64,000 nt of DNA from [Clostridium] viride DSM 6836 (GCA_000620945.1 JHZO01000005.1:270949-334948); one strand, 5' to 3'; shown: positions 9,210 through 19,286, numbered from the stretch's first letter. Translations and numbers: made by a program. Notes: a model not told the origin generated them from the letters alone.

Positions 9210-9731
9210 TTAGCTTACCGAGCGAAAGACATCCCGATTGACGATGAAATACTCCACGCCCGAGTAGACCGTGGTCAATACGATCACCCAGACGCAAAGG
9301 TCGGAGAGTAGGGTGGGGATGGGTAATAGCATTAGGCAGATGGCAAGCATGGTGGACGCCGTTTTTACCTTGCCCGACCAGCCAGCGGCAATGACGCGTC
9401 CTTGGTCCACTGCAACCAAGCGAAGTCCGGTAACGGAAAATTCCCGCGTAATGACCAACAGAAGTGCCCAAGCCGGCATCATGCCCACTTCCACAAACCA
9501 GACCATGGCCGCAGCGGTTAAGAGTTTGTCGGCCAAGGGATCCATGAACTTGCCGAAATCCGTAATTTGGTTATAGTGACGGGCCACGTAACCGTCCACA
9601 AAATCGGTGATGCTGGCGACGATAAAAACCACCAGGGCTGCGTAGCGCAGATCGAGATAAAGCAGGACGAGAAAGGCGGGAATCAAGAGAACCCGCAGCA
9701 TGGTCAGCTTGTTGGCAGTATTCATGCTCAC
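9210..9731 (-). CDS. pgsA: CDP-diacylglycerol--glycerol-3-phosphate 3-phosphatidyltransferase
   Basis: Makes phosphatidylglycerol phosphate in the membrane. The 173-aa protein carries the CDP-alcohol phosphotransferase signature as DGYVAR...GKFMDPLADK (pattern DGxxAR-x8-GxxxDxxxD) and four hydrophobic segments. Its ATG overlaps the rimO stop by four bases. It is the last gene of the yqhQ-prmC-recA-recX-rimO-pgsA run. Confidence 0.97.
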   Translation of the reverse strand: MSMNTANKLTMLRVLLIPAFLVLLYLDLRYAALVVFIVASITDFVDGYVARHYNQITDFGKFMDPLADKLLTAAAMVWFVEVGMMPAWALLLVITREFSVTGLRLVAVDQGRVIAAGWSGKVKTASTMLAICLMLLPIPTLLSDLCVWVIVLTTVYSGVEYFIVNRDVFRSVS

Positions 9732-11053
9732 GCCTCCTCTCGGATGGCAATCAGTTCGCCATCCACCGCTTCGGTGACCCGAACCCGATAGAATTCACCG
9801 GGGATCAGGTCTTCCTCTCCTTCAATATAGATACAACCATCAATATCCGGCGATTCCGCATAGCTTCTGCCCACATAGCGTCCACTTTCCGGCTCAAATC
9901 CCTCGCAAAGGAGCAGGACGCTCTTTCCCACCTGGGCAGCACAGTAAGCATCCACCACGTCCAGCTGAATTTCGGTGAGAAGCTCCAAGCGGCGTCGCTT
10001 CACCTCGTCCTCCACCGGATCGGGGAAGGTATAAGCGGCGCTGCCTTCCTCCAAAGAGAAGGGGAAAATGCCGGCACGCTCCAAGCGGTACTCCCGCAGA
10101 AAGACGCAGAGCTCCTCAAAATCTTCCTCTGTCTCGCCCGGGAAGCCACAGATTAAACTGGTGCGCAGAACCAGACCCGGAATTTCTCTGCGCAGCTTGG
10201 TGAGCAGGGCGCGAATGTCTTCACCAGTTCCCCGGCGGTTCATGGCTTTCAGGATCTTCGTACTGATGTGCTGAATGGGAAGATCCAAATACTTTACGAT
10301 TTTCTCTTCCTTGGCAATGAGGGCGATGAGGGCATCGTCAATCTCATCGGGGTAGAGATAGTGCAGGCGAATCCAAGCAATGCCCTCCACTTGGCACAGT
10401 TCCTGCAGAAGATCCGCCAATCGGCGCCGTCCATAGAGGTCAAGGCCATAGCGCGTGATGTCTTGGGCCACAATGATGAGTTCCTTCATGCCACATTCGG
10501 CAAGAGAGCGAGCTTCCTCAAGGATGGCCTCCATGGGTCGGCTGCGGAATTTACCACGAATGGAGGGAATCATACAGTAGGAGCAACGGTTGTCACAACC
10601 CTCCGCAATGCGCAAGTAGGCCCAGTGGTCACTGGTGGCGACCACACGATCCGTTTCCGGAACGGCGGCATCGATATCCCCAAAGTGATGGGGACGCTTT
10701 CCAGCCTCCGTTTCGGCTATGACCTGGGCGATGCTTTCATATCCACCCGTACCCACAAAGCCGTCCGCTTCGGGGCAAAGGGTCTCAATTTCTTCGCGGT
10801 AACGCTGTGCCATACAGCCTGCCACAATCACGCGACCCAGACGACCCTCGCGCTTTAGGGTGCAGAGCCGCTCAATCTCATCCAACGCTTCCTGCTTCGC
10901 TTCCTGCAAAAAACCGCAGGTGTTCACCACCGCCAGATCACAGTCCTCTGCTTCTAGGGCAATTTCATGCCCGGCGGCATGGGCTTGCCAGAGCATTTGT
11001 TCGCAGTTGACTTGATTTTTGGGACAGCCAAGGGAAATAAAACCGATTTTCAT
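9728..11053 (-). CDS. rimO: Ribosomal protein S12 methylthiotransferase
   Basis: Radical-SAM enzyme that adds a methylthio group to an Asp of S12. The 441-aa protein has the N-terminal UPF0004 domain (LGCPKNQVNCEQ), the radical-SAM cluster CDNRCSYC at about residue 150, and a C-terminal TRAM-like domain. Three nt separate it from recX. In many Clostridia rimO and pgsA also sit together next to recA. Confidence 0.97.
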   Translation of the reverse strand: MKIGFISLGCPKNQVNCEQMLWQAHAAGHEIALEAEDCDLAVVNTCGFLQEAKQEALDEIERLCTLKREGRLGRVIVAGCMAQRYREEIETLCPEADGFVGTGGYESIAQVIAETEAGKRPHHFGDIDAAVPETDRVVATSDHWAYLRIAEGCDNRCSYCMIPSIRGKFRSRPMEAILEEARSLAECGMKELIIVAQDITRYGLDLYGRRRLADLLQELCQVEGIAWIRLHYLYPDEIDDALIALIAKEEKIVKYLDLPIQHISTKILKAMNRRGTGEDIRALLTKLRREIPGLVLRTSLICGFPGETEEDFEELCVFLREYRLERAGIFPFSLEEGSAAYTFPDPVEDEVKRRRLELLTEIQLDVVDAYCAAQVGKSVLLLCEGFEPESGRYVGRSYAESPDIDGCIYIEGEEDLIPGEFYRVRVTEAVDGELIAIREEA

Positions 11054-11056
11054 GTA

Positions 11057-11686
11057 TTATACCTCATCATAGTCATCAAGTTCGTCGATTAGCCGGTGAC
11101 GGCGCAGACCGTCCGAAATATCCGACCAAGAATAGCCGCGCCGCGCGAGGGCATCGGCGGCGCGTTTGATTGCTTTACGGTCATGGCTTTTCAAGTGACG
11201 CTCCAAGTAAGCATCAATGCCGGTATCCGGCTCAGGCAGAGTCTCCAGTGCCTCATCCCAAAGAGATTTTGGAATGGCATGCCGGTAGAGCTCCTGGCGT
11301 ATTTTATAAGGACCATAGCCACGGGCACCATAGCTTCGGACGATCCCCTTGGCCACTTCCAAATCGGACAGCAAGCCGATTCGCTCAGCCCAATCCAGCA
11401 CGTCCTCGGCGTCTTCCTCCGAAGCCCCCTTCGCCAGCAACTTTTTTTGAAGTTCTCCCCGTGAGTGTGGGCGAAGGCTCAGGATATTGACGGCGCGCTC
11501 TCGTAGCTTCGCCCGAGAGGCCATGCAGGTTAAGATTTCTCGCTGTTCGTCCGAAAGCTCCATGCCCACGTGCAGGGCATAGTCCATCATGGCTGCTTCA
11601 TAGGCACGCAAGGTGCTGCCATCCTCAAGCGTTAGAATCCAGTAGGTCTTTGGCGGTGCAGGCGACGTGATGTGCTCAATCCGCAT
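11057..11686 (-). CDS. recX: Regulatory protein RecX
   Basis: Modulates RecA filament activity. The protein is rich in the three-helix repeats of the family ([37 protein letters not shown]). The start is taken at ATG 11686 (MRIEHITS), overlapping the recA stop by 11 bases; a longer frame to 11755 lies wholly within recA and has no site of its own. Length is 209 aa. Confidence 0.9.
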   Translation of the reverse strand: MRIEHITSPAPPKTYWILTLEDGSTLRAYEAAMMDYALHVGMELSDEQREILTCMASRAKLRERAVNILSLRPHSRGELQKKLLAKGASEEDAEDVLDWAERIGLLSDLEVAKGIVRSYGARGYGPYKIRQELYRHAIPKSLWDEALETLPEPDTGIDAYLERHLKSHDRKAIKRAADALARRGYSWSDISDGLRRHRLIDELDDYDEV

Positions 11687-12797
11687 CCTCAAAATCCTCT
11701 GCGGAGACGGTGACTCCGGCACTGGAGTTCTTGGCGCTGGCAGCGGCCGCTGCACGGGCCGGGTTCTTCATCAGCTGCTCGGAGTTCTCGCGAATGGCCG
11801 CTTCCAAGTCTGCAGCCATGTCGGGGTTATCCTGAATATACTGCTTGGCGGCATCTCGGCCTTGCCCAAGTCGGGTTTCTCCCATGGAGAACCAAGAGCC
11901 GCTCTTTTGCACCAGGTCAAGCTTAATGCCAAGGTCCACCATTTCGCCGACCTTGGAGATGCCTTCTCCGTACATGATATCAAATTCCGCTTCCCGGAAG
12001 GGGGGAGCGACTTTGTTCTTGACCACCTTCACACGGGTGCGGTTGCCCAGAATTTCAGAGCCATTCTTGATGGCTTCAATCCGGCGAACGTCCAAGCGCA
12101 CCGAGGAATAGAACTTCAGGGCACGGCCACCGGTGGTCACCTCGGGGTTTCCATACATCACGCCAACCTTCTCGCGCAGCTGGTTGATGAAAATGACGAT
12201 GCAGTTGGTCTTAGAAATGGCACCGGCCAGTTTACGAAGCGCCTGGCTCATGAGTCGGGCTAAGACACCAACATGGGAGTCGCCCATATCCCCTTCGATT
12301 TCCGCACGGGGAACGAGAGCCGCCACTGAGTCCACGACGACGACATCCAAGGCGCCCGAGCGAACCAGGGCCTCGGTGATTTCCAGACCTTGCTCACCGG
12401 TATCGGGTTGAGAAATCAGCATATTGGAAATGTCAACCCCTAAAGCCTGGGCATAGATGGGGTCTAAGGCATGCTCGGCATCGATGAAGGCAACTTCACC
12501 GCCGCGCTTTTGGGCTTCTGCCACAATGTGAAGGGCCAGGGTGGTCTTACCCGAGGATTCCGGCCCATAGATTTCAATGATGCGTCCTCGGGGAACGCCG
12601 CCGATGCCTAGGGCAAGGTCCAAGGAAAGCGATCCCGTGGGAATTGCCTCGACCACCACGTTTTGGTTGTCTCCCAAACGCATGATAGAGCCTTTGCCAT
12701 AGGCTTTTTCAATTTGCGCCATGGCGGTTTCCAGTGCCTTTTGCCGGTCCGATGCCGGTGCCGCTGTTGGCACCGTGCTCTTTTTCTTATCTGCCAT
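11676..12797 (-). CDS. recA: Recombinase RecA
   Basis: DNA strand-exchange protein and SOS coprotease. The 373-aa protein has Walker [10 protein letters not shown] near residue 70, the [12 protein letters not shown] start of the core, and the typical Ala/Ser-rich acidic tail. CGGAGG lies upstream of ATG 12797. I did not find a LexA-type box next to it, consistent with its place inside an operon. Confidence 0.99.
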   Translation of the reverse strand: MADKKKSTVPTAAPASDRQKALETAMAQIEKAYGKGSIMRLGDNQNVVVEAIPTGSLSLDLALGIGGVPRGRIIEIYGPESSGKTTLALHIVAEAQKRGGEVAFIDAEHALDPIYAQALGVDISNMLISQPDTGEQGLEITEALVRSGALDVVVVDSVAALVPRAEIEGDMGDSHVGVLARLMSQALRKLAGAISKTNCIVIFINQLREKVGVMYGNPEVTTGGRALKFYSSVRLDVRRIEAIKNGSEILGNRTRVKVVKNKVAPPFREAEFDIMYGEGISKVGEMVDLGIKLDLVQKSGSWFSMGETRLGQGRDAAKQYIQDNPDMAADLEAAIRENSEQLMKNPARAAAAASAKNSSAGVTVSAEDFEDAD

Positions 12798-12814
12798 ATC
12801 GCTTCCTCCGATGC

Positions 12815-13681
12815 TTATTCAAGTGGTACGCAGCCCTCTACCACGCGGGGAATCCCTGCAGGATCCAGGTGAATTTGAATGTTTTGATACCCGGCTTCCA
12901 TCATAATGTCCTTCACGGCATCGGCTTGATGGATGCCCACTTCAAAAAGAAGGGTGCCGCCTAACCGGAGGCTTCCCAGCCACTGGCTTGCCACAGAGCG
13001 GTAAAACTCCAGACCGTCCGGGCCTCCGTCCAGGGCAAGGTGCGGCTCAAATTCGCGCACCGAAACATCCAGCGTTTTGATGTCTTCCGTTGGAATGTAC
13101 GGGGGATTGCAGGCGATGACATCAAAGTCCCAAAGGGTGGAGTCTGGGGGGACTTTGGCATCGCCCTGGAGACAAGCCGCCCGGCCGTTTAACTGATTGC
13201 GGCGAATGTTCTGCTTACAGACCTGGATTGCCTCAGGAGACAGTTCCACCAACACCACCCGGGCAGTTTTGACCTGGGAGGCAACCGCAAGGCCGATGGC
13301 TCCGCTGCCGGCACAGAGATCCAGAATACGACCACCTTCCCCCGCTGTCTGCATAAGGGCGATGGCCCGCTCTACCAGCACCTCCGTATCGGGACGAGGA
13401 ATTAAGACATGGGGATTGATGGTGAGGGGGAGGCCGTAAAATTCCCACTCTCCCACCAGGTAGGCCACCGGTTCGCCCTTCAAACGGCGTGCAAGAAAGT
13501 CTTGCAGCCGTTCCTGAATAAAATCCGGAGCGTAGAGAGACAGATCCCGAAAGAACTGCTCCCGGGATTTGCCCGAGGCGGCGCAGATGAGTTCACGCGC
13601 TTCCAGGGAGGCGGCCTCTACGCCCTCATTTCGAAGGACTTTCCGCAGATCTAAATAGAGGTCATTGTAGGTTGCCGTCAT
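12815..13681 (-). CDS. prmC: Release-factor glutamine methyltransferase
   Basis: Methylates the GGQ glutamine of RF1/RF2. The 288-aa protein shows the SAM motif [15 protein letters not shown] and the catalytic NPPY ([10 protein letters not shown]). It lies 17 nt before recA and 35 nt after yqhQ. In many Bacillota prmC follows prfA, which is not next to it here. Confidence 0.96.
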   Translation of the reverse strand: MTATYNDLYLDLRKVLRNEGVEAASLEARELICAASGKSREQFFRDLSLYAPDFIQERLQDFLARRLKGEPVAYLVGEWEFYGLPLTINPHVLIPRPDTEVLVERAIALMQTAGEGGRILDLCAGSGAIGLAVASQVKTARVVLVELSPEAIQVCKQNIRRNQLNGRAACLQGDAKVPPDSTLWDFDVIACNPPYIPTEDIKTLDVSVREFEPHLALDGGPDGLEFYRSVASQWLGSLRLGGTLLFEVGIHQADAVKDIMMEAGYQNIQIHLDPAGIPRVVEGCVPLE

Positions 13682-13716
13682 GGTGTCACACCTTTATTTC
13701 TGTTTATCATGTTCTT

Positions 13717-14718
13717 TTACCACGTATCCTGCCCCTTTTCTTCCGGGATGACCAGGTTCAGGGCTGCAATGGCCACCTCAATCATGCTGTCGTCCGGTTC
13801 AAAGGTGGTAAAGTTCTGAAGGCGAAGTCCTGGAGCCGTGAGGATACGAGTAATGGAATTGTCATACCGTCCAACGAGACGGTTAATTTCATAGGTAATG
13901 GAGACCACCGCCGGAAGGAGAAGAAGATGCACGGCGATGCGAACCAAGGTGTTTGCCGCAATCTCACGGATGGGGGGGAGAGCGAAAATCACACTGGAGA
14001 CCAAAATGGAGACAATGATTACCACAAAGAGAAAGCTCGTGCCACAGCGGGGATGGTGACGCGGCATGGAACGCACATTCTCCACCGTCAAGGGAAGACC
14101 ACGTTCGTAGCAGAAGATACACTTGTGTTCCGCGCCGTGATAGGAAAAGGTACGCTTGATATCCGGAAGCTTCGAGCAAAGCCAGAGATAGACCAGAAAA
14201 ATGGCCACCTTAACCACACCCTCTAAGAGGTTGCGCAGCCAGAGAGGCGCGTCGGGATCAATATATAGTAGTCCACTGGTGAGCAAGGTGGGAAGGAACA
14301 CAAAGAGTAAAATAGAAAAAAGAATGCCTGCAACCGCGGCAAAGGTGGTCAGGACTTTCATGGCGGTGCCGCCGCCGAAGGTGTGTTCCAGCCAGGTTTC
14401 AAACTTGCCTGGGGTTTCCTCTTCCTCGGGATAGAACTCAGCCGACCACATCAGTGCTTTGGTGCCCTTGACGATGGAATCCAGAAAGTTCACGCATCCG
14501 CGGAGAAAGGGAAGGCCTAAGATGGGATAGCGCTCGCGGACGAGCCTCAGCTCCTCCGCTTTGGTTTCCAAGTTTCCCTCCTGATTGCGTACCACAATGG
14601 CCTGTTTCTGTGGCCCGCGCATCAGGATTCCTTCGATCAGGGCTTGTCCCCCAATGGTGGTTCGAAAGGTGCCGCAAGACTCTGGTGCTGTGCGGACTTG
14701 TTCTCGTTCAGTTTGCAT
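13717..14718 (-). CDS. DUF1385 membrane protein (YqhQ family)
   Basis: A 333-aa integral membrane protein of unknown function. Family marks are GGQALIEGILMRGP near the start and YHGAEHKCIFCYE in the middle, with three or four hydrophobic segments in between and after. Start is ATG 14718 (MQTERE) with AGGAGA upstream, rather than a site-less start 15 codons earlier. It heads the prmC-recA operon. Confidence 0.92.
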   Translation of the reverse strand: MQTEREQVRTAPESCGTFRTTIGGQALIEGILMRGPQKQAIVVRNQEGNLETKAEELRLVRERYPILGLPFLRGCVNFLDSIVKGTKALMWSAEFYPEEEETPGKFETWLEHTFGGGTAMKVLTTFAAVAGILFSILLFVFLPTLLTSGLLYIDPDAPLWLRNLLEGVVKVAIFLVYLWLCSKLPDIKRTFSYHGAEHKCIFCYERGLPLTVENVRSMPRHHPRCGTSFLFVVIIVSILVSSVIFALPPIREIAANTLVRIAVHLLLLPAVVSITYEINRLVGRYDNSITRILTAPGLRLQNFTTFEPDDSMIEVAIAALNLVIPEEKGQDTW

Positions 14719-14753
14719 GCTGTCTCCTAATAGTATCGAGAAATCGCTTTTGT

Positions 14754-14782
14754 ATTCTATCAAAAGCCTTCGTGAAAAGCAA
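14754..14782 (-). promoter_or_regulatory. Promoter of yqhQ-prmC-recA-recX-rimO-pgsA
   Basis: TTGCTT (14777-14782), 17-bp spacer, TAGAAT (14754-14759) on the minus strand, 36 nt before the yqhQ start. Confidence 0.65.
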
Positions 14783-14806
14783 GGGATTGGAGCAAAAAAC
14801 TAGAAC

Positions 14807-16231
14807 TTACGTTCCAATTGGAAGGCGGATGGTGACGATACAACCGCCCCCTTCCGCGTTGTCAAGGGTCAGCGTTCCGTTGTGACGGGTGATGATTTCC
14901 TCGCAAACCGCCAAGCCGATGCCACTGCCGCGGGCGGTGGAGCTGCCCTTATAGAATTTGTACTTGACGTGGGGAAGCTCTTCCTTGGGAATGCCAGGTC
15001 CGTAGTCCCGAATGGTAATGGCAACACAGGAACCTTCGGGGAAGACCGCCGTATCAATCCGCTTTCCGACCCCGCCATGTTTGGCGGCGTTGTCGAGAAG
15101 GTTGCAGAAAACTTGGCGAAGACGAGCGGGGTCTCCGGAGAGGTTCGGAAATTCCTCGTCACAGTCGGTATGGCTTAAGGTGATCCCCTCTGCGGCAAAG
15201 AGTTCGCGGTAGGTGTACACCGCATCTTCTAACTCGGCTTTGATGTCCATGGGCTCCACCGAAAGGGTAAAGCGGCCATCCTCAATGCGCGAAAACTCCA
15301 AGAGCTCTTCCACCATGTTGGTCAAGCGGCGCGCCTCACTGGCGATGATGCCCATACCTTTACGAACGTCCGCCGCATCCCGGGTTTCCCCGTTCATAAT
15401 GGTTTCAGCCCAACCGTTGATGGCGGTTAGGGGGGTTCGAAGCTCGTGGGACACGGAGGAAATGAATTCAGACTTCATATTCTCTGCTAATTTGATGCTG
15501 CGGGACATGTCGTTGATGGCATCGGTCAAGTCCCCGATTTCGTCATCTAGGTTATCGTCGGGTTTTCGCTCCACTTGAATGCCGTAACTGCCGGCTGCAA
15601 TGCGCTTGGCAATTCCGGTGATCTGCACCACCGGATCCACAATGGAGCGGACAAAATACGCGTTGGCAAAGTAAATGAGCGTCAGAATGGCGGTGGCAAT
15701 GGCAACGGCAACTCCGCAGTTAAAGATAATCTGCCGATCTGCCACCCGCAAGGAGGTGACGTAGCGCAACATGCCCACCGGTTCATTCCGAAAAATGAGG
15801 GGCGAGGAGACGGAGAGAATGCGCTCCCCCGTTTGCGGGTTGCGCCCCATCCAGTATTCAATCTTATTGCTGCTCTGCGCCCAAAGGACATCCTGTGTAT
15901 TGGCTGGCGAGCCGGCAATGGTCAGACTATAGGAGGAGCTGCTCACGATGCCTGCGTTGCTGACGTATTGCAGTTCAATGTGAGATCCATCGGCAAAGCT
16001 TTCTACATAGCTTTTCGCGGCCTTGATGCACTCACTGCGGGTTCCATACATGCTGATGCTGTTGGAATCCACACTGGCCCGGGTTGCTAAGCTGTTTCGC
16101 ATACTGGAATAGTAATTGCTGGCCGTGACGAAGGTAAATCCCACCACCAGCAGGAGCAGTATCAGCGTTACCATTCCCAAATTATTCAGCATCCAACGAC
16201 GCTGGATGCCCCTCATATTCCATAAGGCCAC
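14807..16231 (-). CDS. Membrane sensor histidine kinase
   Basis: A transmembrane helix near the N-terminus, an extracellular sensor region of about 140 residues, a second helix, HAMP, HisKA (FISSVSHELRTPLTAINGW) and HATPase (NLLDNAAKHG, DYGPGIP, GSGIGLAVCEEI). The partner is the adjacent OmpR-type regulator. The start is uncertain: GTG 16231 has AAGGAG 11 nt upstream, whereas ATG 16255 has no site. It is the third gene of a lipoprotein-regulator-kinase run, so the lipoprotein may feed the sensor. Confidence 0.93.
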   Translation of the reverse strand: MALWNMRGIQRRWMLNNLGMVTLILLLLVVGFTFVTASNYYSSMRNSLATRASVDSNSISMYGTRSECIKAAKSYVESFADGSHIELQYVSNAGIVSSSSYSLTIAGSPANTQDVLWAQSSNKIEYWMGRNPQTGERILSVSSPLIFRNEPVGMLRYVTSLRVADRQIIFNCGVAVAIATAILTLIYFANAYFVRSIVDPVVQITGIAKRIAAGSYGIQVERKPDDNLDDEIGDLTDAINDMSRSIKLAENMKSEFISSVSHELRTPLTAINGWAETIMNGETRDAADVRKGMGIIASEARRLTNMVEELLEFSRIEDGRFTLSVEPMDIKAELEDAVYTYRELFAAEGITLSHTDCDEEFPNLSGDPARLRQVFCNLLDNAAKHGGVGKRIDTAVFPEGSCVAITIRDYGPGIPKEELPHVKYKFYKGSSTARGSGIGLAVCEEIITRHNGTLTLDNAEGGGCIVTIRLPIGT

Positions 16232-16268
16232 GGTGCTCCGATCTCCTTCCCCCATTGCCGGATTTTTC

Positions 16269-16952
16269 TTAAAATGCCCATTTGTACCCGAATCCCCAGA
16301 TGGTAGTGATGTAGGTCGGGTTGGTGGCTTCGTCTTCGATTTTTACCCGCAAACGGCGAATGTTCACGTCCACGATCTTCAATTCACCCAGATAGTTTTC
16401 CCCCCATACGGTTTGCCAAATCTCCTCACGGGAGAGGGCCTTGCCGGGGTTGTCCATAAAGAGCTTCATGATGGAATACTCCACTTGGGTCAGCTTAATC
16501 GGCTCCCCATTCTTCTCTAAGGTGCGCTTGCGGGTGTTCAAAGAGAAGGGGGGCTGATTGATCTCTCCATCGTCTAGGCTTTCACCACCCACACGACGAT
16601 ACAGCGCATCAATGCGTGCGGTCAGCTCGGCCGGAGAGAAAGGCTTAGTCACATAGTCATCCGCTCCCGTCATAAAGCCGGTGACTTTATCCATTTCTTG
16701 CGTTCTGGCCGTCAGCATGATAATGCCAACCTTCGAGTTGCTGGCACGGATTCTGCGGCAGACCTCAAAACCGTCCATATCCGGCAGCATAATGTCTAAA
16801 ATGGCCACGCGAATGTCCTGGTTGCGGCGCAGTTGCTCCAGGGCTTCCTCGCCACTGGCAGCCTCAATGGTTTCGTATCCGGCGCGTTTCAAATTGATGA
16901 CCACAAAGCTTCTGATGTTATCTTCATCTTCTAGAACCAGTACTTTTTTCAT
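16269..16952 (-). CDS. OmpR-family response regulator
   Basis: A 227-aa regulator with a receiver domain (phospho-acceptor D53 in ILDIMLPDMDG, conserved K in VTKPFSP) and a C-terminal winged helix (KLTQVEYSIMKLFMDN, VDVNIRRLRVKIED). It is encoded 37 nt upstream of the kinase on the same strand. Targets unknown. Confidence 0.96.
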   Translation of the reverse strand: MKKVLVLEDEDNIRSFVVINLKRAGYETIEAASGEEALEQLRRNQDIRVAILDIMLPDMDGFEVCRRIRASNSKVGIIMLTARTQEMDKVTGFMTGADDYVTKPFSPAELTARIDALYRRVGGESLDDGEINQPPFSLNTRKRTLEKNGEPIKLTQVEYSIMKLFMDNPGKALSREEIWQTVWGENYLGELKIVDVNIRRLRVKIEDEATNPTYITTIWGFGYKWAF

Positions 16953-16987
16953 TGTCTGATCACTCCTTGATTGGCGTCATTTTTAGG

Positions 16988-18307
16988 TTATATGGTGTGG
17001 AACAACTCGATGAGTTTGGTTTGGTCAATGCCGCAGTTCCACGAACTGTCTAAAAATTCGGCGGCATAGATGGTGTCCGAGTCTGCCCAGAGGGTAAAGC
17101 GCTGATTCTGTGCGGCATTGTTATCCCGATTATTGCCCGTAAGCCGATAGATGGTGAGGAAAGGAACGGGGGGAACCTGGGGGTTTCCCTTCCAATAGGA
17201 AAAGACCACGGCGCGCTCCCCGCTTGAGGTCTGCTCTTGACGACTGAGGGTAATTTGCCCAATCCAAGCCTCGGGAAGCTCTAAATACCAACGGTCGCTG
17301 TTGTTATGGTACGTCGAAAGGACGGCCTTTTGCGTTCCGTTTGTGGCAAACTGCATCCACGTAATCTGCCAAAAGTTTTCAGAGCCTGTCCCGTTGTAGG
17401 TTGGGATGCTTCTGGTAATGGGAATTTCCGTAATCCCATCCTTGTTAATATCAATGGGAGAAACGCCGGTATGCTGACGTAGGGTGCGGCTGCTGATCCT
17501 TGTATTCTCATCCAAGGTAAGGTTGCGCAGTCCGGTTTCACTCAGATAAAAAATATCTGTAATGTATTTGTTCCCTGCATACTCTGAGGTTACCATTAAA
17601 CTAGGGATTTTCTCGGCTAGGAAGCCCGTCTCCCAAAGTTGGAGTGCAATCAGTCCATCCGAAAGTGGTGCAGAGGAGTGGAACTCCATGGCTCCCCCCA
17701 CACCGGTGTACAGTTCCACGCGGTTTCCAACGGGGTCAGAGCTTTCCAACTGAATCAGCAACAGCTCCGCACGCTCATCGCCGTTGAGATCGGTGGCGAC
17801 ATAACGGGTATACCCACTGCGCATGAGTTCCGCAACCTGATTTTGGCGCACGCTATAGGCAACCAAGGTATGGACGGTGGGGGTCACTTGCCAGCTGACG
17901 ATAATCTCCTGCTCCGGGCCTTCCACCAAATTTTTATACTCAATGCTTTCAATGTCGGTTCCGGCGCCTTCAATTTGTGCAAACAAGGCATAGTTACCCT
18001 GTTCATCTTGCTTTAAGATGGCAATTTTTAAGGGCCATTCCGTGGAGCTATCCCGATAAAAGGCCAGCGCCTCTTGCGTTCCGTCACGATCTAAGTCCAC
18101 CAATTGAAGGGTTTGTGTGTTGCTGCCACTGACCGGTGAAATTCCGGTGGCATTTCCGATGATAGACTGCACCTTGGCTTGCAGTTTTTGATTGCTTTCT
18201 GAGGTGCGCGGAATGTCAAACAGCTCGTCCGTTCCGCGGAACATGCAGCCACTCAGGCAAAACAAAAGACCTGCCAGCAAGATCACCCATATTCCTTTTG
18301 CCTTCAT
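16988..18307 (-). CDS. Lipoprotein with VCBS/FG-GAP-like calcium-type motifs
   Basis: A 439-aa exported lipoprotein: the signal peptide ends in the lipobox LSGC. Three DxDxDG-like motifs (VDLDRDGTQE, TDLNGDERAE, IDINKDGITE) suggest beta-propeller repeats of the FG-GAP/VCBS type. The start is ATG 18307 behind AAAGGAG, six codons inside the open frame. It leads the operon with the two-component system, so a sensing or signal-presenting role outside the membrane is plausible but inferred. The ligand is unknown. Confidence 0.85.
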   Translation of the reverse strand: MKAKGIWVILLAGLLFCLSGCMFRGTDELFDIPRTSESNQKLQAKVQSIIGNATGISPVSGSNTQTLQLVDLDRDGTQEALAFYRDSSTEWPLKIAILKQDEQGNYALFAQIEGAGTDIESIEYKNLVEGPEQEIIVSWQVTPTVHTLVAYSVRQNQVAELMRSGYTRYVATDLNGDERAELLLIQLESSDPVGNRVELYTGVGGAMEFHSSAPLSDGLIALQLWETGFLAEKIPSLMVTSEYAGNKYITDIFYLSETGLRNLTLDENTRISSRTLRQHTGVSPIDINKDGITEIPITRSIPTYNGTGSENFWQITWMQFATNGTQKAVLSTYHNNSDRWYLELPEAWIGQITLSRQEQTSSGERAVVFSYWKGNPQVPPVPFLTIYRLTGNNRDNNAAQNQRFTLWADSDTIYAAEFLDSSWNCGIDQTKLIELFHTI

Positions 18308-18471
18308 GCTGCAGCTCCTTTCCAAAGCAGTAAAATGTAAAATCGCTTAGCTCTAATGATAGCACACTATTCCCAGTTTTCCTACGGTTTTTTTGAAAAA
18401 TTAGCGCCCACTTTTTCGTTGCTTGGGAAGACAGAGATCGAAGAAAAAATTGCATTTTTCAAAATCCAGGC

Positions 18472-18501
18472 TTGATTCTTCGGCTGTGCCTGTGCTATAA
18501 T
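18472..18501 (+). promoter_or_regulatory. Promoter of tRNA-Leu
   Basis: TTGATT (18472-18477), 18-bp spacer, TATAAT (18496-18501), 23 nt before the tRNA. The rest of 18308-18471 shows no gene; it holds the AT-rich upstream region of the lipoprotein operon. Confidence 0.6.
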
Positions 18502-18524
18502 GGCAAAGCAACAAATGCATACAT

Positions 18525-18610
18525 GCCGGCATGATGGAATGGCAGACGTGACGGACTCAAAATCCGTTGTCCGCGAGGACGTGTGGGTTCAAGTCCCACT
18601 GCCGGCACCA
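18525..18610 (+). tRNA. tRNA-Leu (anticodon CAA)
   Basis: An 86-nt class II tRNA with acceptor stem GCCGGCA/TGCCGGC, anticodon loop CTCAAAA (CAA, reads UUG), a variable arm (GTCCGCGAGGAC) and T arm GTGGGTTCAAGTCCCAC. The CCA end is encoded. Confidence 0.97.
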
Positions 18611-18618
18611 AGATTATG

Positions 18619-18649
18619 AAAGCTGTCGAATGAAAGTTCGGCAGCTTTT
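18619..18649 (+). terminator. Terminator after tRNA-Leu
   Basis: A 12-bp stem with one G-U pair (18619-18630 with 18637-18648) ends in a short TTTT. Confidence 0.7.
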
Positions 18650-18788
18650 GTCATACAGAGAAACCTTTGCCAAGAGGAGTGCCAATATGAAGTTTAAAAG
18701 AAAACAAAGTTTCTATCATGATAAATAGTTTGAACTTGCTGAACCACAGTGTTATGTAAAAAATCGAACATAGCTGGTATGTTTTTGC

Positions 18789-18817
18789 TTGGAAGCGGAG
18801 ATTCTTAATGGTATAAT
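18789..18817 (+). promoter_or_regulatory. Candidate promoter of the VOC gene
   Basis: TTGGAA (18789-18794), 17-bp spacer, TATAAT (18812-18817). The stretch 18650-18788 shows no gene. Confidence 0.55.
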
Positions 18818-18872
18818 ATCGAGCAGAGCCAGTGCGTGTATCCACTAAGATTGCGGTAGGAGGTCAATAACC

Positions 18873-19232
18873 ATGAAGTTGAATTGGGTTACCTTGAAAG
18901 TCAGCCAGTTGGAACAGAGCCTAGCATTCTATACAGGACTATTGAATCTGGAAGTTGCGGAACGGTTTGGAAACGATCAGCACCAAATTGTGATGCTCGG
19001 GCAAGCAGATCAGGCCAAGATCGAGTTAATCTGGGAGGCCGGAGAGCAGGTCGAGGCAGGCGGAGCCGGCGTTTCCATTGGATTGGAAGCGGATGACTTC
19101 GACGGCATGCTGGCTACCATGAAAGAGAAAGGCATGGAGGTGGTTGGCCCCATTGCTCCCACCCCAAAGATTCGATTTTTCTTTATCAAAGATCCGGACG
19201 GCTATACCATTCAACTGGTCGAGCAAGCATAA
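18873..19232 (+). CDS. VOC-family (glyoxalase/bleomycin-resistance fold) protein
   Basis: A 119-aa single VOC module (MKLNWVTLKV, SLAFYTGLLNLE, FFFIKDPDGYTIQLVEQ). AGGAGGTC lies upstream of ATG 18873. The first metal-ligand position, usually His in the opening strand, is not His here, while the C-terminal Glu (QLVEQ) is present, so classic glyoxalase I activity is doubtful. Function unknown. It is a single gene between terminators. Confidence 0.82.
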   Translation: MKLNWVTLKVSQLEQSLAFYTGLLNLEVAERFGNDQHQIVMLGQADQAKIELIWEAGEQVEAGGAGVSIGLEADDFDGMLATMKEKGMEVVGPIAPTPKIRFFFIKDPDGYTIQLVEQA

Positions 19233-19254
19233 GATCCACATTATATTAAAATAC

Positions 19255-19286
19255 AAAAGCAGCCGCATTGTTTGCGGCTGCTTTTT
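19255..19286. terminator. Bidirectional terminator
   Basis: AAAGCAGCCGCA (19256-19267) pairs with TGCGGCTGCTTT (19273-19284) with T- or A-runs on both sides. It lies between the convergent VOC gene and ribH. Confidence 0.85.

Noticed and set aside
10268..10858. A 196-codon plus-strand frame opposite rimO
   Set aside because: Antisense shadow of rimO; no ribosome binding site or recognisable product.
11687..11755. A longer RecX starting at 11755
   Set aside because: The extra 23 codons lie wholly in recA in another frame and have no own ribosome binding site.
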